Of a stretch of DNA of 59,670 nucleotides, positions 45,501 to 53,658 are shown one piece after another. This DNA comes from an uncultured Clostridia bacterium (lineage in GTDB: Bacteria > Bacillota > Clostridia > Oscillospirales > Acutalibacteraceae): contig CALWIZ010000011.1 in the NCBI GenBank assembly GCA_944380885.1, positions 1-59,670 of the forward strand. Direction: 5' to 3'. The notes below the pieces were generated by a model, which saw nothing but the letters and a program-made list of their open reading frames with translations, made no database searches and was not told the origin of the DNA. How positions within the stretch are numbered: position 1 is the stretch's first letter; the number at the start of each line of letters is the position of its first letter. Position numbers and translations under genes: made by a program.

Positions 45501-46689
45501 TGTCATAGTAAAGCCGGAAAGCTGCTCGCCGCTCTGGAGCGAGCAGGTTACAAGGCTTGCGCGCACGATAAAAAAATATACCGGCTACGGTATACCGATT
45601 GTTACCGATACTGCGGTTGAGGGCGGTAAAATCATAATAAACGCACCCGACGCGGATGAAATTTCCTCCGGTTTTAAATTATCTGCGGAGGGCATTAACC
45701 TTGTTGTCGACGGCGCCGATGACTCCTCTATACTGGCGGCTTTAAATTATATTACGGCTGCAATAGAAAACGGAGGCGCTAACCTCGGCAATTACACAGG
45801 CGAGGTGACGGACCTTCCGTATACTCTTGTGTATTCCGATGAATTCAACGGAAATGCTCTTGATGCAAGCGTATGGGGAAACTATACCGCAAACCCCGAA
45901 ACACGGCTGTCTGTTTTTCAGATATACGATGAAGCCACGGGTCAATACATAACCTCTTCACAGGCGAGTGAAATTACCGACCATAAGGTTTTGCAGCTGG
46001 ACGCGGAGGGCGTTAGCGTTGCTGACGGCAATCTTAATATATCGGTTTCATGTTCAGATCCCGATAATTACAAGACCGCCACTTATACAACGCATCAGCC
46101 TGTAACAGAGAACAGGCTTAACTTCCGCTACGGTCTTCTTGAAATCCGCGCAAATCTTCCTGCATTCCCGGCTACAACTGCCCTCTGGACTACGGGAAGC
46201 GGACTGGAGATCGATCTTGTTGAAGGATCGCAGAAAAGCGACGGCAGCTTTGGATACAGGTTTGCGGCAAATGTTCATATGCCTGCGCCTGACGGCGGCA
46301 GAAGAGTGGCTCATTCCTACGAACGCTATTCCGACCGTATATATACAACCGATGTCGACCTTACCGCTGACTATCATATTTACTCTGTGATGTGGACGCC
46401 GGATATTATGAAGTTTGCAGTTGACGGAAATGTTTTCTGGACGCTTGATATGAACGAGTTTGATCCCGCCGGAGAGCTTGCCGATAAAACACAGTTTATT
46501 CTTATGGGAGCCAGTTATTGCTCCTCCGTTGACGGCGACACGATGTCACCGTATATTAACGGCGCATACGCAATAAATCAGTGGGTGGACAGCGGTAATA
46601 CAATGCCGTCGGAAACCAGCCTTATGATTGACTATGTAAGGCTTTATCAGGATAACTCAATAAGCGGAAATTACTTTAAAATAAATTAA
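42526..46689 (+). CDS. Large secreted GH16 hydrolase with CBM-like modules and a dockerin-like segment
   Basis: A 1387-residue protein with a signal peptide. Four jelly-roll modules (about 40-205, 206-465, 466-660, 661-825) each end in a DNI/DDI strand. A dockerin-type calcium loop DLDGNGIMNILDLIRLKK is at 916-933 (single copy). A GH20b-like domain (about 980-1090) precedes the GH16 domain (about 1100-1387), whose catalytic ExDxxE is EIDLVE at 1228-1233. This is the beta-bulge laminarinase/agarase-type motif. It lacks a C-terminal anchor, so it is released or attached by the dockerin. Same module order as the 31,260 lipoprotein. It opens the second operon and is probably its main depolymerase. 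Confidence 0.9.
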   Translation: MQSKNMLLKKAAGLFTVFMLFLSVCYVPVTGTAPVEETQLPLYTFDFDTDGLRVEATVDGTLTSGASYRLIDVSANDGVGRALRISLSNDANRAIAFNNGSEWLTLSNGKYYITYDYMIEQNRDSGNSSLKFIKITDKSSFSAYLGSQGTPVGEDLIDFDAEKNVWHSAAVTLRLTDISTCYFGLRAQLKDTVYIDNIRIYSCVDDQPAVYDFDSHDFLDGIAQNDSSNITDGLSGEYYNGDDSFVLIENCSNGGVNAGEHYSSNSRFSNVVSVESGRSRSNTSDLAVGDDDGITAGTAGNAYYYSNSEQYPGLSGSGHNNVLRLGLNEYAGAKSDVSRTVLLNNGSKPLSLSAGNYKISFDYYVAGSASEQNTKLWLTHNVNNAVYTDGKYYVSSSSIADVRVFDINNGITTDAGQWIHREYNVTYEEDADNIGFLVSSLRSEAGTRAAEVFLDNISVIKIDDPGENTWNFDFGVNAADGSVNTGGGGTYAVGSCDAAAEGTDGNVLKFGHTAAYHGDERSVAFLSDGSAKHLESGVYNITFRYLFTKIEGDATYKEQLNSGYISDTTGRIYFGGINDYENFRGTVSGQLTALLEIQESSLTSGKTEGVWYTYTDRIKVSDENGIYFGLSSRLLRNTMYFDDITVEAVDGDIFDFDTGSNRNMTALYDSGKLIGGSGIYTIAGTETEQGRVLKAPADLNAYNGEKRSIIFNDGSAPARYSRGLYEVTFKYRYDLNSQPVNAESWQNNTAGINFVNLDEASIGTSNYASWQTKILTGISGSELNGDGAWHEITKSFYMDIDNGILGLEAEYLRGVFEIDDIIIRKTQCDYEKILSDDTYTVEGDIIKMPGSYIWISEFLDTVNYGNRMTVKNSDGIIIEDKDQPIATGYIVELSFYDIITGQTVVTDRKYVAVPNDLDGNGIMNILDLIRLKKLAAKDGAVVNDEFAQKGLYEAVIGGEANADAVAKFNTALLNAPSNQHNVTVSGNGISGYVIVKPESCSPLWSEQVTRLARTIKKYTGYGIPIVTDTAVEGGKIIINAPDADEISSGFKLSAEGINLVVDGADDSSILAALNYITAAIENGGANLGNYTGEVTDLPYTLVYSDEFNGNALDASVWGNYTANPETRLSVFQIYDEATGQYITSSQASEITDHKVLQLDAEGVSVADGNLNISVSCSDPDNYKTATYTTHQPVTENRLNFRYGLLEIRANLPAFPATTALWTTGSGLEIDLVEGSQKSDGSFGYRFAANVHMPAPDGGRRVAHSYERYSDRIYTTDVDLTADYHIYSVMWTPDIMKFAVDGNVFWTLDMNEFDPAGELADKTQFILMGASYCSSVDGDTMSPYINGAYAINQWVDSGNTMPSETSLMIDYVRLYQDNSISGNYFKIN

Positions 46690-46771
46690 TTCCTTTATTA
46701 ATCAGATTGTAATATAATAAAAAAGAAAGAATTAAATTTCACGGCAAAATATTTAGCGAGGTATAGATGTG

Positions 46772-49651
46772 ATGACGAGCCGATTATACGGAAAAATAGC
46801 CGCTGCGTTTCTTTCCGCCGTAATTGCGGCGGGTTGTTTACTGCCTGTATCAGCGGAAAATGAGGAAAATCAGAAAAACGGAACGGCCGTTTTGCCAAAC
46901 GCGGATGAAAGCGGCTATACCGAATATTTAAGCTCGGCGTACGAGGCTTACCGCGGCAATGATATTTTACTTTCCGGCGCTGATTTCACTTCGGAGGAAG
47001 GAAGCGGCGCCCGTACTGAAACGGCGCCGGGAGAGAATGATATTTTGATTTGGGAAAGTACTGCCGGAACGGTAAGCTACAGCTTTGATGTTCCGCAGAA
47101 CGCTTCCTATAACATTTCTCTGACCTACCTGCCTCTTGAGGAAAGTACAATTAAGCCTGCCATAGGGGTAAGGATTGACGGTGAGTATCCGTTTGAAAGC
47201 TGTGACAGAATAGGACTCGAGCGTTTTTGGACCGACGCTGATGACCAAAAGCATACCGACAGCGTCGGAAACGAGTATTCGCCGGAGCAGAAGTCATATG
47301 AAAATTTTATTACACGGTCTCTGACTGATGAGAACGGTATTATAACAAAACCGTATGTTTTTTCTCTGACCGCCGGAACGCACGTTTTAACGATTGAAGC
47401 GCCGTCACAAGGCATTTCGATTGCTTCTGTTGCGCTTACCGCTCCGTCCGTGCCGCTTTCATACGACGATATTTCAAAAACATATCCGTCATATGAAAAA
47501 TATTCGGCCGACCCGATTATTATAGAGGGTGAGGATGCGGTACTTAAGAACTCTGCTTCACTTACTGCGAAGTGTGAAAACGCCTCCGCGCTTGTAACGC
47601 CGTCAAGCGCCACGCTTTCCGTTTTAAATTACATTGGCGGTACGACCTGGAAGTCTCCGGGAACGGCGCTTGTCTGGGAGTTTGACGCACCGGAAGACGG
47701 ACTTTACAAAATAGGCTTCAGCTTTAAACAAAGTGATATTACAAACGGTTATTCTTACAGGCAGCTTAAAATAGACGGTAAAGTACCGTTTGACGAAGCT
47801 TACACCGTTAAATTCGGATATTCCACCTCATGGGAATTTGAGGCTTTTGACAATGGAGCAGGCGAGCCGTATCTTATTTATCTTACAAAGGGACGGCATA
47901 CCGTCTCGCTTACCGCGACTTTGGGTGAAATGTCAGAGTATTATACGGCGCTCCAAGAGCTTGTTCTTAAGATAAGTGAGCTTTATCTTGATATTATAAT
48001 GATTACCGGCGAAAGCCCCGACGCTAACAGGGACTATGATTTATTTAAGCAGATACCCGGCTTTAATGAAACTTTAGAGGAAATAGAGAGCGGACTTAAT
48101 GCTCTCGGAGAAAAAATGGAATCAACAACTTCCGGCGGCGGAAGTCAGTATATTTCAAATCTGAATTCTATGGCGCGGATTTTGCGCTCCATGAGGGATA
48201 ATCCCTATACAGCGCAAAGATTTCTTTCGGATTATTATACTCAGTATACCAATCTCGGAACAATGCTGTCCGATATGATAAATATGCCGCTTAAGCTTGA
48301 TCAGATACGCATTGCGGCGCCGGACGGGGAATTTGAAAATAAAACCGCCGGATTCTTCGCCAGGACTGCGTTCGGCATAAAGCGCTTCGCGGCGTCATTT
48401 GTAAAAAAATACAGTCAGGTTTCGGCTGCGGACGACGGAGAAGACCAACTGACGATATGGTGCAATTGGGGCAGAGATCAGGCGATGGTGCTCAGCAGTC
48501 TTATTCAGCAATCCTTTACCGCAAATACCGGTATAAACGTTAATCTTGAGCTTACAAACGCGAGCCTCATAAAAGGTATTATTTCTAATACCCAGCCGGA
48601 TCTGCAGCTGCATATGTCGCGTACGGAGCCTGTAAATCTTGCGATGCGCGGCGCACTCTACGATCTTTCCAATTTTGATGATTATGAGGATGTAATGAAG
48701 CGCTTCGGTGACTCTGCCGGTGTACCCTATGAGTATAACGGCGGTCATTACGCTTTGCCGGATACGCAGAATTTTTATATAATGTTTTACCGCTCGGATA
48801 TTTTGAATGAGCTTGGCATTGCGGTTCCCGAAACCTGGGATGAGTTTCTAAAGGCTTCCGCAAGCATTCTGAGAAACAATATGACCGTTTATCTTCCGTA
48901 TACGGAGATAGTTTCAACCACTACGGTCAATACCGGAGTCGGAGGTCTTAATCTTTTTGCAAGCATTATGCAGCAGTACGGTATAGGAATGTATAATGAC
49001 GGGTGCACAAAATGCAGCCTTGAAGATCCATTGTCTCTTTCGGCGTTCAGCTTTTGGACAGAAATGTATACAAAGTACAAGGTGCCTACAACACAGAACT
49101 TTTATAATCGCTTCAAGGTGGGAACCTGTCCCATAGGCATTGAGGTTTATACGCAGTATACACAGCTTGACCAGGCTGCGCCGGAAATTGACGGCTGCTG
49201 GGGAATCGCATTGGTTCCCGGTGTGAAAAACAGCGACGGAACAATCAACCGTTCTGTTTCCGGCTCAGGAACAGGCTGTGCTATACTTGCCAAAAGCGAA
49301 CGCAAGGAAAAAGCCTGGGAGTTTCTTAAATGGTGGACAAGTGCGGAAACACAGCTTGCCTATAATAATGGGGTTGAATCTATACTCGGAACTATTTCAC
49401 GCACAAGCACTTCAAATCTGGAGGCGTTCAGCGCGATGTCCTGGGACAGTGACGATCTGAAAATATTGCTTGAACAGCGTGAGGAGATTGTTGAAGTTCC
49501 CGAAGTTCCCGGAAGCTACTATGTTGCGCGTGCGGTTGACCAGGCGTTTTGGTCTGTGGTTAACGGGCAGAGCAACGAAAAGGACGCCCTTATAAAATGG
49601 GGCGAGATCGCAAATAACGAAATAGCCAGAAAAATACGTCAGTACAGTTGA
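46772..49651 (+). CDS. Solute-binding protein fused to carbohydrate-binding modules
   Basis: A 959-residue exported protein with an N-terminal signal peptide (a possible lipobox AAGC, or cleavage at VSA). Residues about 60-390 hold two CBM35/6-like modules with SYSFDVPQNASYNISL- and VWEFDAPEDGLYKIGF-type strands. A helical linker follows at about 410-530. The last 400 residues (from DQLTIWCNWGRDQAMVL) are a MalE-type solute-binding domain. Start ATG 46772 is 10 bases after GAGG; GTG one codon earlier is also possible. It sits just upstream of a permease pair and probably delivers to it. Fusion of binding modules to a solute-binding protein is uncommon. Confidence 0.88.
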   Translation: MTSRLYGKIAAAFLSAVIAAGCLLPVSAENEENQKNGTAVLPNADESGYTEYLSSAYEAYRGNDILLSGADFTSEEGSGARTETAPGENDILIWESTAGTVSYSFDVPQNASYNISLTYLPLEESTIKPAIGVRIDGEYPFESCDRIGLERFWTDADDQKHTDSVGNEYSPEQKSYENFITRSLTDENGIITKPYVFSLTAGTHVLTIEAPSQGISIASVALTAPSVPLSYDDISKTYPSYEKYSADPIIIEGEDAVLKNSASLTAKCENASALVTPSSATLSVLNYIGGTTWKSPGTALVWEFDAPEDGLYKIGFSFKQSDITNGYSYRQLKIDGKVPFDEAYTVKFGYSTSWEFEAFDNGAGEPYLIYLTKGRHTVSLTATLGEMSEYYTALQELVLKISELYLDIIMITGESPDANRDYDLFKQIPGFNETLEEIESGLNALGEKMESTTSGGGSQYISNLNSMARILRSMRDNPYTAQRFLSDYYTQYTNLGTMLSDMINMPLKLDQIRIAAPDGEFENKTAGFFARTAFGIKRFAASFVKKYSQVSAADDGEDQLTIWCNWGRDQAMVLSSLIQQSFTANTGINVNLELTNASLIKGIISNTQPDLQLHMSRTEPVNLAMRGALYDLSNFDDYEDVMKRFGDSAGVPYEYNGGHYALPDTQNFYIMFYRSDILNELGIAVPETWDEFLKASASILRNNMTVYLPYTEIVSTTTVNTGVGGLNLFASIMQQYGIGMYNDGCTKCSLEDPLSLSAFSFWTEMYTKYKVPTTQNFYNRFKVGTCPIGIEVYTQYTQLDQAAPEIDGCWGIALVPGVKNSDGTINRSVSGSGTGCAILAKSERKEKAWEFLKWWTSAETQLAYNNGVESILGTISRTSTSNLEAFSAMSWDSDDLKILLEQREEIVEVPEVPGSYYVARAVDQAFWSVVNGQSNEKDALIKWGEIANNEIARKIRQYS

Positions 49652-49677
49652 CGTGCAGCGGCGGAATGGAGATTTTT

Positions 49678-50583
49678 ATGAATAAATCGGGTGCAAAAAG
49701 AAACCGATTAAAAAACAGAAACGCAGAATATTATATTTTGCTTGCGCCGTTTGCAGCGTTTTTCTTCCTGTTTATGGTTCTTCCGGTGCTTTCTTCAATT
49801 GTGTTGAGCTTTTTTGATTACGATATGGTGAGTCTTCCTGAATTTTCGGGAATTGAAAACTACGCCAGAATGTTTATTGATGATGAGACGTTTCCCGTAG
49901 TTGTAAAAAACACGCTGCTTTTTGCGATAATAACCGGTCCTGTCGGATTTTTGCTTTCCTTCGTGCTGGCATGGTTTATTAACGAGTTCAGTCCCTTTGT
50001 ACGTACGGTTCTGTCATTTTTGTTTTACTGTCCGGCGCTTATCGGAAACGGACTTTTTATCTGGCAGATTGCTTTCTCAAGCGACAGCTACGGATATATG
50101 AACAGTCTGCTTCTTTCTTGGGGATTTATAGACGAACCCATAGCCTGGCTGCGGAACAGCTCATATATCGTACCGGTTATCATATTGGTTCAGCTTTGGC
50201 AAAGCATGGGCGTTTCGTTTCTTGCCAACATATCGGGGCTTCAGAATATTAACGGAGATATGTTCGAGGCGGGAGCTATCGACGGAATAAGAAACCGCTG
50301 GCAGGAGCTTTGGTACATAACGCTGCCGTCAATGAAGGATATGCTGCTTTTCAGTGCGGTAATGCAGATAGCGAGCAGTTTTTCAATCAGTACTATTGCT
50401 GTGAATCTCGCGGGGTATCCCAGCGTGGGCAACTCGGCGGATACGCTTGTTTCGCATATCGGCGATGTCGGTACGGTGAAATATGAAATGGGCTATGCGT
50501 CAGCATTGTCGGTATTTTTGTTTTTGCTTATGGTGGTTACAAGAAAGCTTATTGTCAAGCTGCTTGATACGGCGGGAAAGTAG
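49678..50583 (+). CDS. Sugar ABC transporter permease, MalF type
   Basis: A 301-residue inner-membrane protein with about six transmembrane helices. The cytoplasmic coupling EAA loop is EAGAIDGIRNRWQELWYITLP near 200-220. Start chosen at ATG 49678, since GGAG is eight bases upstream; a start 10 codons earlier would overlap the solute-binding gene. It forms a heterodimer with the MalG-type permease that starts 10 bases after it. No ATPase is encoded near, so a shared MsmK-like ATPase elsewhere is expected. Confidence 0.93.
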   Translation: MNKSGAKRNRLKNRNAEYYILLAPFAAFFFLFMVLPVLSSIVLSFFDYDMVSLPEFSGIENYARMFIDDETFPVVVKNTLLFAIITGPVGFLLSFVLAWFINEFSPFVRTVLSFLFYCPALIGNGLFIWQIAFSSDSYGYMNSLLLSWGFIDEPIAWLRNSSYIVPVIILVQLWQSMGVSFLANISGLQNINGDMFEAGAIDGIRNRWQELWYITLPSMKDMLLFSAVMQIASSFSISTIAVNLAGYPSVGNSADTLVSHIGDVGTVKYEMGYASALSVFLFLLMVVTRKLIVKLLDTAGK

Positions 50584-50593
50584 GTGCGGCAGA

Positions 50594-51517
50594 ATGAGTA
50601 ACAAAAAACTTACCGCTATAAATTCCGGCAGTAAGAATAAACCGGCTCTAAAAGCCTCAGGAAGATCGCAGGTTAAAAGATATACGCGTTCAAAAGCCGG
50701 CAACTTCTTTTATGTTCTCTTTTTAATCCTTTTCGGGTCGTTTTCGGTTTTGCCGCTTATATACTGTATAGTTACGGCGTTTAAGCCGCTTGAGGAGCTG
50801 CTTGTGTATCCGCCTAAGCTTTACGTTGTAAATCCTACGCTTCAGAACTTTATGGCGCTGCCGGATCTTCTCTCAAATCTTAAGATCCCGCTTTCAAGGT
50901 ATATCTTTAACAGCTTTTTCGTAACGGTTATAACAACGATTCTTTATGTTTTCATTGCGGCGATGGCGGCTTTTACGCTTGCCAAATCAAAGATAAGAGC
51001 AAGAAGGGTGTTTTTTCTTGTGGTGCAGCTTGCGCTGCTTTTCAACGGGACAACACTTTCAGTGCCGCTGTATCTTATATATTCATGGCTAGGAATAATA
51101 GATACATATTGGGTAATGATTCTTCCGTACATCGCATCTACAATGGGCGTTTTCCTTATGAAACAGTATATGGAGAGCGCTCTGCCTGACGCGCTTATGG
51201 AGGCGGCGGAAATTGACGGAGCGGGTCCGGTAAGGATATTTTTTGAAATTGCGATGCCGATAGTAAAGCCCTGCTGGCTTACATTAACTATGTTCGGCTT
51301 CAGGGATGTCTGGGCCGCTATTCCGGACGGCACGGTTTTCAATGAAGCCTTAAAAACCCTTCCTACCATAATGTCTCAGGTTACGGCCGGAGGTATCGCG
51401 CGTTCTGGCAGCGCAATGGCGGTAACCGTTATTATGATGGTGCCTCCGATTCTTGTTTATCTTGTTTCTCAGAGCAATGTTATTGAGGCTATGAGCAGCG
51501 CGGGAATAAAGGAATAA
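50594..51517 (+). CDS. Sugar ABC transporter permease, MalG type
   Basis: A 307-residue permease. The N-terminal 38 residues are Lys/Ser-rich and cytoplasmic, followed by six transmembrane segments. The EAA loop is EAAEIDGAGPVRIFFEIAMP near 205-225. Start at ATG 50594 is supported by a ribosome-site-like GGTGCGG; the open frame extends upstream inside the MalF gene but lacks a site there. It pairs with the preceding MalF-type permease and, by position, the CBM-fused solute-binding protein. Confidence 0.92.
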   Translation: MSNKKLTAINSGSKNKPALKASGRSQVKRYTRSKAGNFFYVLFLILFGSFSVLPLIYCIVTAFKPLEELLVYPPKLYVVNPTLQNFMALPDLLSNLKIPLSRYIFNSFFVTVITTILYVFIAAMAAFTLAKSKIRARRVFFLVVQLALLFNGTTLSVPLYLIYSWLGIIDTYWVMILPYIASTMGVFLMKQYMESALPDALMEAAEIDGAGPVRIFFEIAMPIVKPCWLTLTMFGFRDVWAAIPDGTVFNEALKTLPTIMSQVTAGGIARSGSAMAVTVIMMVPPILVYLVSQSNVIEAMSSAGIKE

Positions 51518-51529
51518 GGAGTATGCAGT

Positions 51530-53644
51530 GTGAGTATTAAAAAAAATATAAAAAATATTTTCTGTGCAGCTCTTGCGTCAGCACTTGCCGGAACGTTTAC
51601 AGCAAGCGCGGCGACGATTTATTCCGAGCATGGCGGCATACCGTATGAGACTTATACATATGTTGAAACCGATTCCGTACTTACAGCTGTATATACCAAA
51701 CCGATGTACGAGATTTCCGCTGTTTTGGACAGCAGTCATCTGGGCATTGAAAAGCTTACGTCTGTTGCCGATGTTTCTGCGTCATCAGATAAGCTGTTTT
51801 TACTGGATTCCGAGCAGTCAAGACTTGTAATTCTGAACAATGATTACTCATTGTTTGCCGATTACAAGGGTATTTCCGGCGAGGATTTTACCGGCGCTCA
51901 GGGCGTTTTCGCGGCAGACAGCGCTGTATATATAGCGGATACCGAGCATGCGCGCGTACTTGTATGCGATTATTCCGGCAGGCTTGTAAAAGAGATTCTT
52001 CTGCCGGATTCCCCGCTTATTCCCGATGATTTCAGGTTTCGGCCAATCAAAATTGCAGTAGATTCGGAAGGCTATGTTTACGTACTCAGCGAGGGCTCGT
52101 ATTACGGAGCGATTCTTTATTCTCCGGAAGGTGAATTTTTGGGCTTTTACGGCTCAAATACCGTTGCCTCCACTCTTACCACAAAGCTTCTATCTTTGTG
52201 GGAGAGACTTACTACTACTAACGAAAAGCGTGCCAATCAGGTGAGCCGCCTGCCGTATCAGTTCACGGATATGTATGTTGACTCTGATGGCTTTATTTAT
52301 ACTTCAACCGGAAAAACCGAAAGCGCTCAGATTCAGACCGGAGTTATAAGGATGCTCAGCCCGTCCGGTACAAATATTTTGGATTCGGATGAGGTCGTTT
52401 TCGGAGAGCAGCAGCTGGCAAGCAGCGGAAACGCCGGATACAACATACCTGCGCAGAGTCTTGACGGTTTGTGTGTGGACGGAAACGGATATATTTATAC
52501 ATTTGACGTTACTTACGGCAAAATATATGTTTATGATAATGAATGCAATATGCTCAACGCTTTCGGCGGAGGTTTAAGCTTCGGAAAGCAGAAGGGTACA
52601 TTCAGGCAGATTTCGGCAATCGATATTTTCGGTGATGATGTTGTTGTTTCCGACAGTGTCAAAAATTCACTCACTGTTTTCCGTCTTACCGAATACGGAA
52701 GCATGCTTAAGCAGGCGCAGAGTCTTACGCTGTCCGGCGATTACGTCAAGGCCAAAGAGCTTTGGCAGCAGGTTTATGCGCAGGATCGCAACTGTCAGCT
52801 TGCGCTTGTAGGTCTGGCAAAGGCGGAATACGCCGAAGGCAATTATCAGGCGGCGATGGAATATTCCGAAATGGGCTATGACCGGGATACGTATTCAGAG
52901 GCTTTTCAGCGTGTCCGCAAGGAATATCTTCATAATAACTTTACCTGGATTGCGATAATAGCCGTTACCGTTATAGCTGCCGCCGGGGCTCTTTTGTACG
53001 TTAAGAAGAAAAAAGAAATTGTTGTAATAAAAAAACGTGAAACATATCTCTATCTAAGGTCAGTGCCGCATCCGGCAGCCGTATTTACGGAACTCAAGCA
53101 AAAGGGCGGATGGTCGGTAAAATGGGCGGTAATCTCGCTGCTGCTTTTCTATATTTCCGAAGCGGTAAAGTCCATGTTCGGAAGTTTTATATTTGTTTCG
53201 TCATCCGCCGGTTCCTTAAATTCAATAATACTTTTTGTTAAAACCTTTGGCTTAGTGCTTTTGTGGACGGTTGTCAACTGGGCGGTCTGCACGCTGTTTT
53301 CCGGAATCGGAAAGCTTAAAGAAATATTCTGCGTTGCGGCTTATGCGCTTTTACCGATGATAGCCGGCAATGTAATCTATACGGTGCTTACGCACTTTTT
53401 TGTTCCGAGCGAGGTTGCTTTCCTTTCGGTGCTTATGACGGTGCTTGGGATTTACACGATATTTATAATAATTGTCGGCACAATTATAATCCATGATTTT
53501 TCTTTCGGCAGATTTATCGGAACAACGCTGCTTACCTTCCTTGGTATAGCTATTATCATATTTGTTTTTGTTATTATAGTAATTCTGGTTCAACAGCTTG
53601 CGGCGTTTTTCGCAACCGTTTATCAGGAGTTTATATACAGATAG
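51530..53644 (+). CDS. NHL-propeller/TPR membrane protein with Yip1-type domain
   Basis: A 704-residue protein. GTG start at 51530 is eight bases after AAGGAG. A signal anchor is followed by NHL/beta-propeller-like repeats (about 60-385; VYIADTEHARVLVCDYSG, then GYIYTFDVTYGKIYVYDNE). A TPR-like pair follows at about 400-465, a transmembrane helix at 472-492, a Lys-rich loop, and a Yip1-type multi-helix membrane domain (about 510-700). The propeller faces outside. It recurs next to DUF5696 proteins and MalFG permeases in Clostridia and Paenibacillus loci as I recall it. It may serve as a polymer sensor or transport accessory; no experimental role is known. Confidence 0.8.
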   Translation: MSIKKNIKNIFCAALASALAGTFTASAATIYSEHGGIPYETYTYVETDSVLTAVYTKPMYEISAVLDSSHLGIEKLTSVADVSASSDKLFLLDSEQSRLVILNNDYSLFADYKGISGEDFTGAQGVFAADSAVYIADTEHARVLVCDYSGRLVKEILLPDSPLIPDDFRFRPIKIAVDSEGYVYVLSEGSYYGAILYSPEGEFLGFYGSNTVASTLTTKLLSLWERLTTTNEKRANQVSRLPYQFTDMYVDSDGFIYTSTGKTESAQIQTGVIRMLSPSGTNILDSDEVVFGEQQLASSGNAGYNIPAQSLDGLCVDGNGYIYTFDVTYGKIYVYDNECNMLNAFGGGLSFGKQKGTFRQISAIDIFGDDVVVSDSVKNSLTVFRLTEYGSMLKQAQSLTLSGDYVKAKELWQQVYAQDRNCQLALVGLAKAEYAEGNYQAAMEYSEMGYDRDTYSEAFQRVRKEYLHNNFTWIAIIAVTVIAAAGALLYVKKKKEIVVIKKRETYLYLRSVPHPAAVFTELKQKGGWSVKWAVISLLLFYISEAVKSMFGSFIFVSSSAGSLNSIILFVKTFGLVLLWTVVNWAVCTLFSGIGKLKEIFCVAAYALLPMIAGNVIYTVLTHFFVPSEVAFLSVLMTVLGIYTIFIIIVGTIIIHDFSFGRFIGTTLLTFLGIAIIIFVFVIIVILVQQLAAFFATVYQEFIYR

Positions 53645-53658
53645 GAGACGAAGCTGTT

